Assembly: GCA_910577065.1 (NCBI GenBank)
Contig: CAJTLD010000030.1
Span: 1 to 9,192 of the forward strand
DNA: 9,192 bases
Direction: 5' to 3'
From: an uncultured Lachnospiraceae bacterium
Lineage (GTDB): Bacteria; Bacillota; Clostridia; Lachnospirales; Lachnospiraceae
Below the pieces are notes generated by a model, which worked only from the letters and a program-made list of their open reading frames with translations, was not told where the DNA came from and ran no database searches. How positions within the stretch are numbered: position 1 is the first letter of the stretch; each line of letters begins with the position of its first letter. Positions 1 to 6,989 of the stretch are shown here, in pieces. Position numbers and translations under genes: made by a program.

Positions 1-14
1 GTAGCTTTCCACGT

Positions 15-47
15 AAAAAGGCTTTCGGAGAAATCCCCGAAAGCCTT
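15..47 (-). terminator. Intrinsic terminator of tuf / str operon
   Basis: A perfect 11-bp inverted repeat (18-28 with 37-47, arms AAGGCTTTCGG and CCGAAAGCCTT) surrounds an 8-nt loop. On the minus strand the descending arm runs into TTTTT (the last two stem bases plus 17-15). It lies 22 nt beyond the tuf stop codon, so it should end both the tuf transcript and the whole str operon. The stem is symmetric but the T-tract is present only on the minus-strand reading, so the orientation is clear. Confidence 0.93.
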
Positions 48-69
48 GATTTTACTGAATAAATTATAA

Positions 70-1257
70 TTACTCGATGATAGTCGCAACCCTGCCGGAA
101 CCAACAGTACGTCCACCCTCACGGATAGCAAACGTAAGACCCTGCTCCATAGCTACCGGATGAATCAATTCGATTGTCATCTCTACGTTATCGCCAGGCA
201 TGCACATCTCTGTTCCGCCCGGTAACTGGCAAACGCCCGTTACGTCGGTGGTACGGAAATAGAACTGCGGACGGTAGTTGTTGAAGAACGGTGTATGACG
301 TCCACCTTCGTCTTTGGTCAGAACGTATACCTGAGCAGTAAATTTGCTGTGGCAGGTAACGGAACCCGGTTTTGCAAGAACCTGTCCACGTACGATCTGA
401 TCGCGGTTGATACCACGAAGCAACGCACCGATGTTATCACCAGCCTGAGCTTCGTCTAACATCTTACGGAACATTTCGATACCGGTTACAACGGTCGTCT
501 GTACATCTTCTTTTACGCCTAAGATCTCAAGCGGCTCATTCAGATGAAGCGTTCCTCTTTCTACCCTACCGGTAGCAACCGTACCACGGCCTGTAATCGT
601 GAATACGTCTTCGACTGGCATCAGGAACGGTTTGTCTGTTGCACGTTCCGGATCCGGAATATAGTCGTCAACTGTTGCCATCAGTTCCATAACTTTGTCT
701 GCCCATTCGCCGTTCGGATCTTCAAGAGCCTTTAATGCGGAACCCTGGATAATCGGGCAGTCATTGAAACCGTACTCTTCTAACTGCTCTGTAATTTCCA
801 TTTCTACTAACTCAAGCAGCTCCGGATCGTCTACCATATCGCATTTGTTCATGAATACTACGATATAAGGTACGCCTACCTGACGGGAAAGCAAGATATG
901 CTCTTTTGTCTGAGCCATAACGCCGTCTGTAGCAGCTACTACGAGGATAGCGCCGTCCATCTGCGCAGCGCCGGTGATCATGTTCTTTACATAATCGGCA
1001 TGGCCCGGGCAGTCAACGTGTGCATAATGCCTTTTATCTGTTTCGTACTCAACGTGAGCGGTTGAAATCGTGATACCACGCTCCCTCTCTTCCGGAGCCT
1101 TGTCGATATTCTCAAAATCTGTAGCTGTGTTACCGGCAACTCTTTCGGAAAGTACTTTTGTGATAGCAGCCGTTAATGTTGTCTTACCATGATCTACGTG
1201 ACCAATGGTTCCAATGTTACAATGTGGTTTGTTTCTTTCAAATTTAGCCTTTGCCAT
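70..1257 (-). CDS. tuf: Translation elongation factor EF-Tu
   Basis: EF-Tu is the cytoplasmic GTPase that carries aminoacyl-tRNA to the ribosomal A site. The 395-aa product has the usual length and all G motifs: P-loop GHVDHGKT at residues 19-26, ERGITI at 59-64 in switch I, DCPGH at 82-86 with the catalytic His86, NKCD at 137-140 and a GSAL G5 motif. Domains 2 and 3 follow, ending in GSGRVATIIE. The start is the ATG at 1257. The frame stays open 14 codons further upstream to a TTG, but that extension contains the Shine-Dalgarno sequence GAAGGAGG (core 1268-1272), whose core lies 10 nt before this ATG, and MAKAKFERNKPH is the standard EF-Tu N-terminus. It is the last gene of the str operon and also has its own promoter. 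I see no sign of a defective copy; a second tuf elsewhere cannot be judged from this window. Confidence 0.98.
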   Translation of the reverse strand: MAKAKFERNKPHCNIGTIGHVDHGKTTLTAAITKVLSERVAGNTATDFENIDKAPEERERGITISTAHVEYETDKRHYAHVDCPGHADYVKNMITGAAQMDGAILVVAATDGVMAQTKEHILLSRQVGVPYIVVFMNKCDMVDDPELLELVEMEITEQLEEYGFNDCPIIQGSALKALEDPNGEWADKVMELMATVDDYIPDPERATDKPFLMPVEDVFTITGRGTVATGRVERGTLHLNEPLEILGVKEDVQTTVVTGIEMFRKMLDEAQAGDNIGALLRGINRDQIVRGQVLAKPGSVTCHSKFTAQVYVLTKDEGGRHTPFFNNYRPQFYFRTTDVTGVCQLPGGTEMCMPGDNVEMTIELIHPVAMEQGLTFAIREGGRTVGSGRVATIIE

Positions 1258-1345
1258 TTTAAAACATCCTCCTTCATATTCTGCCCTCTGTCCGGGCAAT
1301 TGTTTTGTTCCGGATAATCCGTGGCTTTACGCTCGGTTATCTCTG

Positions 1346-1374
1346 ATTATATAAGACATGAACAGGTTTTTCAA
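1346..1374 (-). promoter_or_regulatory. Sigma-A promoter for tuf in the fusA-tuf gap
   Basis: Read on the minus strand, TTGAAA (1374-1369) is followed by exactly 17 nt and then TATAAT (1351-1346). The predicted transcription start is near 1339, giving a leader of about 80 nt before the tuf ATG. The -35 lies just upstream of the end of the fusA-tuf boundary, only a few bases beyond the fusA stop at 1385. This gives tuf its own transcript on top of read-through from the str promoter, which fits the much higher demand for EF-Tu than for EF-G and the small-subunit proteins. No terminator is visible between fusA and tuf. Confidence 0.85.
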
Positions 1375-1384
1375 GCTATTTTCC

Positions 1385-3502
1385 CTATTTTTCTTTGGAA
1401 TTGAGCACCTTTTCCTGAACATTTTTCGGTACCGGCTCATATTTTTCGAAAAACATGGAGTAGTTTCCGCGTCCCTGTGTTCTTGAACGCAGATCTGTAG
1501 AATAACCGAACATCTCTGCAAGCGGTACAAACGCGCGTACAATCTTACCGCCGCCAAGATCGTCCATTCCTTCAATACGACCGCGCCTGGAATTGATATC
1601 ACCGATGACATCGCCCATATATTCTTCCGGCATGGTCACTTCTACTTTCATAATCGGCTCAAGCAGCGTTGCAGACGCCTTCTTCATCGCTTCCTTAAAC
1701 GCCATGGATCCTGCAATATGGAATGCCATTTCGGAGGAATCGACCTCATGGTAAGAACCGTCGTATACAACCGCATGGATGCCGACTACCGGGTAGCCGC
1801 CCAAAATACCGGCTTTCATTGCTTCTTCGATACCTTCGCCGACTGCCGGGATATATTCCTTCGGAATCGTACCGCCGACTACTTCGGACTCGTATTTGTA
1901 TAATTCTTCCCCGTTAGCGTCCATCGGCTCAAAACGGACTTTACAATGCCCGTACTGTCCGCGTCCGCCGGACTGTTTCGCATATTTGTATTCCTGATCC
2001 ACAGCCTTGGTAAATGTCTCTTTGTAAGCAACCTGAGGCGCGCCTACATTTGCCTCTACCTTGTATTCGCGGAGCAGGCGGTCTACGATAATCTCTAAGT
2101 GCAGCTCGCCCATGCCGGCAATAATGGTCTGTCCTGTCTCCTGATCCGTATGAGCGCGGAAGGTCGGGTCTTCTTCGGCAAGCTTTGCCAAAGCTTCTCC
2201 CATTTTGCCCTGCCCGGCTTTGGTCTTCGGCTCAATTGCAAGTTCGATAACCGGCTCCGGAAATTCCATGGATTCCAGGATAACCGGATGCTGATCGTCG
2301 CAGATGGTATCGCCGGTTGCCGTAAACTTAAAACCTACCGCAGCCGCAATATCACCGGAATATACTACGTCTAACTCCTGCCGCTTGTTTGCATGCATCT
2401 GCAGGATACGCCCAACACGCTCTTTTTTGCCTTTGGTCGCATTCAATACATAGGAGCCGGATTTCATAGTACCGGAGTATACGCGGAAGAATGCCAGCTT
2501 CCCGACAAACGGGTCTGCCATAATCTTAAATGCCAGCGCGGAAAACGGTTCGTCGTCGGACGAATGCCGTTCTACTTCATTGCCGTCCAAATCCGTACCT
2601 TGGATAGATGCGATATCAGTCGGAGCCGGCATATATTCCAAAACGGCATCCAGAAGCTTCTGAACGCCCCTGTTGCGGTATGCGGAACCGCAGCAAACCG
2701 GGACTGCCGTACATTCGCACGTCCCTGTACGCAGAGCCTTTTTCATTTCCTCTACCGAAGGCTCTTCCCCTTCCAGGTACATAAGCGTCAAATCGTCATT
2801 GAGTTCACAGATTTTTTCAACTAACTCTGTACGGTATAATTCGGCGTCGTCTTTCATATCATCCGGGATATCGGTGATAGAAACGTCTTCGCCCTTATCG
2901 TCATTGTAAATATAGGCTTTCATTTCAAACAGGTCGATGATTCCTTTAAATTCATCTTCCTTGCCAATCGGAAGCTGAAGAATAATTGCATTCTTCCCTA
3001 ACCGATTGCGGATCTGCTCTACAGCCCCGTAAAAATCAGCCCCCAGAATGTCCATCTTGTTGATAAATGCCATTCGCGGTACATTGTACGTATCAGCCTG
3101 ACGCCATACGTTTTCTGACTGAGGCTCTACTCCGCCCTTTGCACAGAATACGCCGACAGCGCCGTCCAGCACGCGAAGTGAACGCTCAACTTCAACCGTG
3201 AAGTCAACATGCCCGGGCGTATCAATAATATTGATACGATGCTCTAACGCGCCCTTTTTGGGCTTGCAGTTTTCCTGCATCGTCCAGTGGCATGTGGTGG
3301 CAGCCGAAGTAATGGTAATACCTCTTTCCTGCTCCTGCTCCATCCAATCCATTGTGGCAGTTCCTTCATGAGTATCGCCAATTTTATAATTTACACCGGT
3401 ATAATACAGAATACGCTCTGTAAGCGTAGTCTTACCCGCGTCAATGTGGGCCATAATACCGATGTTTCTGGTTCTCTCCAGTGGATATTCTCTTCCAGCC
3501 AA
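1385..3502 (-). CDS. fusA: Translation elongation factor EF-G (TTG start)
   Basis: EF-G is the GTPase that drives ribosomal translocation and, with RRF, ribosome recycling. With a TTG start at 3502 the product has 705 aa, a normal EF-G length. Visible motifs are P-loop AHIDAGKT at residues 18-25, ERGITITSAA in switch I, DTPGH at 94-98, NKMD at 148-151, the domain II barrel, and the domain IV/V sequence GGTIPKEYIPAVGEG followed by GRIEGMDDLGGGKIVRAFVPLAEMFGY. The TTG is chosen because AAGGAGG (3511-3517) lies 8 nt upstream and translation then begins MAGREYPLERTRNIG, the usual N-terminus in this group. An extension to another TTG at 3529 would place the Shine-Dalgarno sequence inside the coding region. 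It lies 51 nt after rpsG with no promoter or terminator seen, so it is co-transcribed. The well-conserved G domain and switch I favour canonical EF-G over the EF-G2 paralogue. Confidence 0.97.
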   Translation of the reverse strand: MAGREYPLERTRNIGIMAHIDAGKTTLTERILYYTGVNYKIGDTHEGTATMDWMEQEQERGITITSAATTCHWTMQENCKPKKGALEHRINIIDTPGHVDFTVEVERSLRVLDGAVGVFCAKGGVEPQSENVWRQADTYNVPRMAFINKMDILGADFYGAVEQIRNRLGKNAIILQLPIGKEDEFKGIIDLFEMKAYIYNDDKGEDVSITDIPDDMKDDAELYRTELVEKICELNDDLTLMYLEGEEPSVEEMKKALRTGTCECTAVPVCCGSAYRNRGVQKLLDAVLEYMPAPTDIASIQGTDLDGNEVERHSSDDEPFSALAFKIMADPFVGKLAFFRVYSGTMKSGSYVLNATKGKKERVGRILQMHANKRQELDVVYSGDIAAAVGFKFTATGDTICDDQHPVILESMEFPEPVIELAIEPKTKAGQGKMGEALAKLAEEDPTFRAHTDQETGQTIIAGMGELHLEIIVDRLLREYKVEANVGAPQVAYKETFTKAVDQEYKYAKQSGGRGQYGHCKVRFEPMDANGEELYKYESEVVGGTIPKEYIPAVGEGIEEAMKAGILGGYPVVGIHAVVYDGSYHEVDSSEMAFHIAGSMAFKEAMKKASATLLEPIMKVEVTMPEEYMGDVIGDINSRRGRIEGMDDLGGGKIVRAFVPLAEMFGYSTDLRSRTQGRGNYSMFFEKYEPVPKNVQEKVLNSKEK

Positions 3503-3510
3503 AGGATTTC

Positions 3511-3517
3511 CCTCCTT
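3511..3517 (-). promoter_or_regulatory. Shine-Dalgarno site that sets the fusA TTG start
   Basis: AAGGAGG on the minus strand, 8 nt upstream of TTG 3502-3500. It lies inside the longer version of the open frame that begins at TTG 3529, so it argues for the shorter 705-aa EF-G. Confidence 0.85.
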
Positions 3518-3553
3518 AATTTCTGTCAAATAAGCAGCTATGCCACAGACCTG

Positions 3554-4024
3554 CTAGAATCTGTAGTGAGCAAATGCTTTGTTTGCTTCTGCCATTTTGT
3601 GCATATCTTCTTTTTTCTTAACGGATGCGCCCGTATTGTTTGCCGCATCCATAATTTCGTTTGCAAGACGATCCTTCATGGTCTTCTCGCCCCTTTTACG
3701 GGAATATGCGGTCAGCCAGCGGAGCGCTAACGCCTGACGCCTGTCCGGCCTTACCTCGATCGGCACCTGATAGGTCGCGCCGCCGATACGCCTTGCTTTT
3801 ACTTCCAGTACAGGCATAACGTTATTCATACATGATTCAAAAACCTCAAGGGCCGGTTTGCCTGTTTTCTCTTCTACTTTAGCGAAAGCCCCGTATACAA
3901 TTTTCTGTGCAACGCCTTTCTTACCGTCCAACATAATGTTGTTGATAAGTTTGGTGACCACTTTGTTGTTGTATAACGGATCTGCCAAAACGTCTCTTTT
4001 TTGAGTATGTCCTTTTCGTGGCAC
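3554..4024 (-). CDS. rpsG: 30S ribosomal protein S7 (GTG start)
   Basis: S7 is a primary binder of the 3' major domain of 16S rRNA; it nucleates assembly of the 30S head and contacts the E-site tRNA. The 156-aa product has the usual bacterial length and starts PRKGHTQKRDVLADPLYNNK. It contains the conserved core YQVPIEVRPDRRQALALRWL and ends AFAHYRF. The start is the GTG at 4024, because AAGGAGG (4033-4039) lies 8 nt upstream and the N-terminus then matches the family. An in-frame ATG at 4045 would add seven residues (MIKEGST) that are simply the translated Shine-Dalgarno region. Second gene of the str operon. In E. coli S7 represses this operon by binding the rpsL-rpsG spacer; whether that happens here is unknown, but the spacer upstream is long and structured. 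Confidence 0.97.
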   Translation of the reverse strand: MPRKGHTQKRDVLADPLYNNKVVTKLINNIMLDGKKGVAQKIVYGAFAKVEEKTGKPALEVFESCMNNVMPVLEVKARRIGGATYQVPIEVRPDRRQALALRWLTAYSRKRGEKTMKDRLANEIMDAANNTGASVKKKEDMHKMAEANKAFAHYRF

Positions 4025-4032
4025 GGTACTTC

Positions 4033-4039
4033 CCTCCTT
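4033..4039 (-). promoter_or_regulatory. Shine-Dalgarno site that sets the rpsG GTG start
   Basis: AAGGAGG on the minus strand, 8 nt before GTG 4024-4022. It overlaps the upstream ATG-initiated extension (4045), which would translate through it. The surrounding bases (ATTAAGGAGGGAA) are the same as in front of fusA. Confidence 0.85.
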
Positions 4040-4131
4040 AATCATTTTTCTGATAAAATTTCACTGTTTCTGCTGATTAATTCAACGGTACTCACATGTG
4101 TCCTCTAATGTGTTTCGTGCGGAAATCTATC

Positions 4132-4181
4132 GCCCTTTGCAAAGCATGCCGTGCCAGTGGGCACGGGTAAGGGCAGCCCTT
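4132..4181 (-). promoter_or_regulatory. Structured RNA element in the rpsL-rpsG spacer (candidate operon control site)
   Basis: The 222-nt gap between rpsL and rpsG holds no gene. On the minus-strand RNA a perfect 7-bp hairpin CCGTGCC / GGCACGG (4166-4160 with 4155-4149, loop of 4 nt) is flanked by GCCCTT (4174-4169), which can pair either with the AAGGG just upstream (4181-4177) or with AAGGGC downstream (4137-4132), closing a larger stem around the central hairpin. The two pairings exclude each other. There is no U-tract, so it is not an intrinsic terminator. By analogy with the E. coli str operon it may be the S7 feedback site, but similarity to that site was not shown here. Confidence 0.5.
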
Positions 4182-4246
4182 CAAATGTGAAGCATAATCC
4201 CAACACTAACCTTTAGATCTGTTTGTGATACTATTGCTGCCAGTTC

Positions 4247-4669
4247 TTATTTCTTAGCGTCTTTTGGCCGCTTTGCGCCGTATTTGGAACGGGCCTGTTT
4301 CCTGTTCGCAACACCGGCCGTATCAAGCGTACCTCTGATCACATGGTATCTTGTACCTGGCAAGTCTTTTACCCTGCCGCCCCGGATAAGGACAACGCTA
4401 TGCTCCTGCAGGTTGTGGCCTTCACCCGGAATATAGCTGGTAACCTCGATTCCGTTTGAAAGACGTACCCTGGCAATTTTCCTCAAAGCTGAGTTCGGCT
4501 TCTTCGGAGTAGCTGTCTTTACGGCTGTGCACACGCCCCTCTTCTGCGGTGACGCAGTGTCGGTCGCTTTCTTCCTTAAGGAGTTGTATCCTTTCAAAAG
4601 AGCGGGAGCTGTGGATTTCTTTACCGATGTCTGACGTCCTTTTCTTACTAACTGGTTAAATGTTGGCAT
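4247..4669 (-). CDS. rpsL: 30S ribosomal protein S12
   Basis: S12 sits at the interface of the 30S shoulder and the decoding centre and helps control tRNA selection accuracy. The 140-aa product starts MPTFNQLVRKGRQ and carries TPKKPNSALRK at residues 54-64, IPGEGHNLQEH at 80-90 and RGGRVKDLPG at 96-105. Compared with E. coli it has about 14 extra residues near positions 26-40, the usual Firmicutes form. Lys56 and Lys101, equivalent to E. coli Lys42 and Lys87 whose mutation gives streptomycin resistance, are both wild type; Asp102 is the residue methylthiolated in some bacteria. The ATG at 4669 is preceded by AGGAGGTG (4676-4683). The frame runs open a further 76 codons upstream but this crosses the promoter and Shine-Dalgarno site and is not coding. 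First gene of the str operon. Confidence 0.98.
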   Translation of the reverse strand: MPTFNQLVRKGRQTSVKKSTAPALLKGYNSLRKKATDTASPQKRGVCTAVKTATPKKPNSALRKIARVRLSNGIEVTSYIPGEGHNLQEHSVVLIRGGRVKDLPGTRYHVIRGTLDTAGVANRKQARSKYGAKRPKDAKK

Positions 4670-4726
4670 TTGTTTCACCTCCTGTGATATCATTCGAGTT
4701 TTGCGCAGTTGTATACACGCTAAATT

Positions 4727-4755
4727 ATTATATCGGCGAATTTTTACTTTGTCAA
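4727..4755 (-). promoter_or_regulatory. Consensus sigma-A promoter of the str operon
   Basis: On the minus strand TTGACA (4755-4750) and TATAAT (4732-4727) are both perfect consensus hexamers separated by exactly 17 nt. The predicted start is near 4720, giving a leader of about 50 nt before the rpsL ATG. The leader shows no strong hairpin, so I see no leader attenuator. A promoter of this strength directly in front of rpsL means the operon does not depend on read-through from rpoBC. Confidence 0.94.
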
Positions 4756-4833
4756 GCCGTTTTCTTGAATATTTTTGCAGGAAAACATACAGAATAAGAA
4801 AGAAAAATAAGATAATTGATTCAGGAGGTACGT

Positions 4834-5028
4834 ATGGACGATCCAACAAAATGCGCAGATTCAAACTGCCACAGGCAGCATTCCGAAGTCCCAACAAACA
4901 GGGAAGAAAAGCCGCGCAAAGAAGCCGTGCGGCAGCAAAGCTTCTACAGCAAGTCCGATAAAGCCGCTCCGGACAACAGCCCGTTTTTTGAAGGGCTAAG
5001 CAATCCGCTGAGCAGCAAAGGAGGTTGA
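4834..5028 (+). CDS. Small hydrophilic protein of unknown function
   Basis: I do not recognise this 64-aa product. It starts MDDPTKCADSNCHRQ and is strongly hydrophilic, with many Lys, Arg, Glu, Ser, Asn and Pro residues, no transmembrane segment and no signal peptide. A Cys-x4-Cys-His motif lies at residues 7-13; it is too little for a zinc-finger call. The ATG follows AGGAGG (4823-4828) by 5 nt, a strong initiation signal. The frame is also open from a TTG at 4816, but that would put the ribosome binding site inside the gene. It is the only likely plus-strand gene, divergent from rpsL and convergent with the CvpA-like gene, ending 24 nt before that gene's stop. I see no good promoter (only a weak TTGAAT near 4765 with CAGAAT at 4790, 19 nt apart) and no terminator. 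It could be a lineage-specific small gene or a chance ORF. Confidence 0.5.
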   Translation: MDDPTKCADSNCHRQHSEVPTNREEKPRKEAVRQQSFYSKSDKAAPDNSPFFEGLSNPLSSKGG

Positions 5029-5052
5029 CCTCGGACAGGGCGGGCGCTTTCG

Positions 5053-5670
5053 TTATAAGAATTTCATGATAAGCTGCAATAAAATATTATAATTGTAGAT
5101 TGCACTCAGGAAGGGGCTTTCTTCTATATAAGATAATAGCCTGGATCCCGTTTCGGTAGCGCCAAAAAGCGTAATCAGGTAGAACAGGATCCAGGTAATG
5201 ATAAGCCCTTTGAAAAGCCCGGCTGCGGCTCCGAGGGCTTTGTTGGTTTCTTCTATCACCGGAAGATGGGAAGCCCCGTCCAATGCGTACAGCCCCAGGC
5301 GCATCAATATTCCCACCAAGACGATTGCCAGGAAAAAGGAGATTCCATTGATTAGAAAACCCGCGGCTTCTGCGGCTATGGTGTCGTATATTCCCGCATC
5401 GCCCAAAATCGTCCCAAACAAAGAGACGGCAGGATCGGCTTTTTGTTCCGCCAGTTTTTGCAGGTAATCGGCGCACTGGGACTGTAAGGCGGCCTGTATG
5501 CCTGTATTTTGTTCCAGATATGACGCTATGTGGGGCGTGGCCCAGGTTCCAAATGTAAGCGCCAGCGTCCACGCCAAAAGCGAGTACAAAACGCGTAAAA
5601 ATCCGGTCCGCCAGCCCATAAACGCGCTGGCTGCAAGTATTAAAAGTACTGTTATTTCTAATCCGTTCAT
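5053..5670 (-). CDS. CvpA family integral membrane protein
   Basis: This 205-aa protein has the CvpA layout: four hydrophobic helices at about residues 4-20, 24-43, 103-130 and 147-170. The first pair is joined by GWRTGFLR, matching the family's short Arg/Gly turn, and the last helix is preceded by NKALGAAAGLFKG, the typical Gly-rich motif. A roughly 60-residue loop between helices 2 and 3 should sit on one face of the membrane. CvpA was named for a colicin V production phenotype in E. coli, and family members are linked to envelope integrity; the molecular activity is not established. The ATG at 5670 is preceded by AGAAAGGGAG, close but compatible with initiation. It begins 12 nt after the DUF5711 gene and is probably translated from the same mRNA. 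No clear intrinsic terminator follows the stop codon at 5053. Confidence 0.82.
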   Translation of the reverse strand: MNGLEITVLLILAASAFMGWRTGFLRVLYSLLAWTLALTFGTWATPHIASYLEQNTGIQAALQSQCADYLQKLAEQKADPAVSLFGTILGDAGIYDTIAAEAAGFLINGISFFLAIVLVGILMRLGLYALDGASHLPVIEETNKALGAAAGLFKGLIITWILFYLITLFGATETGSRLLSYIEESPFLSAIYNYNILLQLIMKFL

Positions 5671-5682
5671 AGCTCCCTTTCT

Positions 5683-6876
5683 TTATTTTAACCTGACTTT
5701 TTCCATTTTCCCATCTAAAATAAAGGTATATCTTCTGCCGCTCCCGCCTGAAAACACCTTATACAGTGTGTCGTCGAACTCATATGTAAACTTTTTTACG
5801 CCCCTTAGCGTATAAATTTGGCATTCGTTTTCATTTCGGATACAGATTTCATGGTTTTCTAAAAATTCAATGTCCCGGTAAGACATTTTAAAATTCTGTT
5901 CCAGGCGCAGCCTCCCTTTCATATCATAAATCTCTGCTTTACAGCTGTCCTGGGATTTGGGCGCGTCGTAGACCAGGCCGTAATATTCCGTGTTGAAAAA
6001 CACGCTTTTTACTTTTTCTTTGATTTCCTGTACGAAGGACTCCTCCGGTTTCTGCGCTCCTTCAAACAGGATAATCCTGTTGTCGCCGAATGCAAGCATC
6101 CCGTTATCGGAAATAAAATTGATTTGGGGGATTATGGTGTCGGGATACGAGTAGGTTCCTACCATGTTGTCAATCTCATTCTGGCCGACGGAAGCAAAAT
6201 TATAAAAAGAAACGGTCGTCTGGGCTTTTCCCTTGCTGATATCCAGAACGGAAACCGCCAGCTTTGTCGCGTCCCCGGAAAGGGCGATATCTAACGGATA
6301 TCCGCTGTTTGTGATGTGGATTTGGCCGGACGCCAGATTTTCTCCGCTTTTATTATACAGTTCCAGATAGCTTGTACCGTTTTCCTGCGTCAATACGGCA
6401 ATTGTCCCCTGCCTCGCAACACATACGGCCTGGATCGGCTTCACGGTTGAAACCTCTCCCTGCGTCCCCGCAGTATCCATAATATATATCTGTGTTCCGC
6501 GCAAATCCGCAACCGCTGCATAGTTCCCGCAGATGTCCACTGCCGGCTCCTGCATCTCAAATGCCTGGTTCCAGATCAGGTTGCCCGAAGCATCCAGATA
6601 GAACGCGCCGTCATTGTTGTAACGCAGGATATTCCCCGCATAACTTTCATACTTTGTCGCTTCACTGTCGCTTCGTTCTATTTCCAAACGCACCTCATAG
6701 CCTGTATACTCTTTTAAGTTGTAATAGATTCCTGCGGATGCGGTCAAAACCAAAACAAGGACGGAAAGGACAGCGATTCGGATCACTATCTTTTTCCTGT
6801 GCTTATGGATTTTTTGTTCCAGTTCCGCTACGTCTGTTTTAACGGTACGAAAATTCTGTTTTCTTATGTCTGCCAT
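5683..6876 (-). CDS. DUF5711 family membrane-anchored protein
   Basis: This 397-aa protein has a short basic cytoplasmic N-terminus (KIHKHRKK at 22-29), one transmembrane helix at about 31-51, and a long extracytoplasmic region from about 55 to the end. The latter is made of repeated short beta-strand pairs with motifs such as DGAFYLDASGNLIW, NYAAVADLRGTQIYIMD, GTIAVLTQENGTSYLELYN and TKLAVSVLDI, the pattern of a WD40/YVTN-like beta-propeller. I recognise it as a DUF5711-type protein of Clostridia; its function is not known. Such propellers usually bind other proteins or ligands rather than catalyse. The ATG at 6876 follows AAAAAGGAAAAG, a moderate ribosome binding site. It is first in a two-gene unit with the CvpA-like gene, which suggests a shared envelope role, and has its own extended -10 promoter. 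Confidence 0.8.
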   Translation of the reverse strand: MADIRKQNFRTVKTDVAELEQKIHKHRKKIVIRIAVLSVLVLVLTASAGIYYNLKEYTGYEVRLEIERSDSEATKYESYAGNILRYNNDGAFYLDASGNLIWNQAFEMQEPAVDICGNYAAVADLRGTQIYIMDTAGTQGEVSTVKPIQAVCVARQGTIAVLTQENGTSYLELYNKSGENLASGQIHITNSGYPLDIALSGDATKLAVSVLDISKGKAQTTVSFYNFASVGQNEIDNMVGTYSYPDTIIPQINFISDNGMLAFGDNRIILFEGAQKPEESFVQEIKEKVKSVFFNTEYYGLVYDAPKSQDSCKAEIYDMKGRLRLEQNFKMSYRDIEFLENHEICIRNENECQIYTLRGVKKFTYEFDDTLYKVFSGGSGRRYTFILDGKMEKVRLK

Positions 6877-6928
6877 ATTACTTTTCCTTTTTGTACATAA
6901 GCCTGCGCTGTTTTATTGCCGTTTTTCC

Positions 6929-6939
6929 ATTATAGCACA
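6929..6939 (-). promoter_or_regulatory. Extended -10 promoter of the DUF5711-cvpA unit
   Basis: On the minus strand the sequence TGTGCTATAAT (6939-6929) is a perfect -10 hexamer with the TGn extension. The -35 position holds no good match (a TTGGTA lies too far, 22 nt upstream), which fits an extended -10 promoter. The predicted start is near 6922, leaving a leader of about 45 nt. No terminator is seen between the LysM gene stop (6990) and this promoter, so read-through from the LysM gene is possible. Confidence 0.75.
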
Positions 6940-6989
6940 CTAATTCGATTTGCGGCTACCAATTTTCGTATTTTCTTCCATCCCTAAAG

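Noticed and set aside
1327..1611. 94-codon minus-strand open frame overlapping the 3' end of fusA
   Set aside because: Different frame within the conserved EF-G C-terminus and the tuf promoter; no family match.
2393..2824. 143-codon plus-strand open frame inside fusA
   Set aside because: Fully antisense to the conserved EF-G coding sequence, with no family match.
4130..4200. Possible tRNA in the rpsL-rpsG spacer, because of a TTCAAAT-like loop and GC-rich stems
   Set aside because: No acceptor stem, no anticodon arm of the right spacing and no cloverleaf on either strand.
4670..4897. 76-codon N-terminal extension of the rpsL frame
   Set aside because: It reads across the consensus promoter and the Shine-Dalgarno site; S12 begins at MPTFNQL.
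5021..5032. Palindrome GAGGTTGACCTC between the small ORF and the CvpA-like gene, considered as a bidirectional terminator
   Set aside because: Only a 2-nt loop and no T-tract on either side; it does not look like a terminator.
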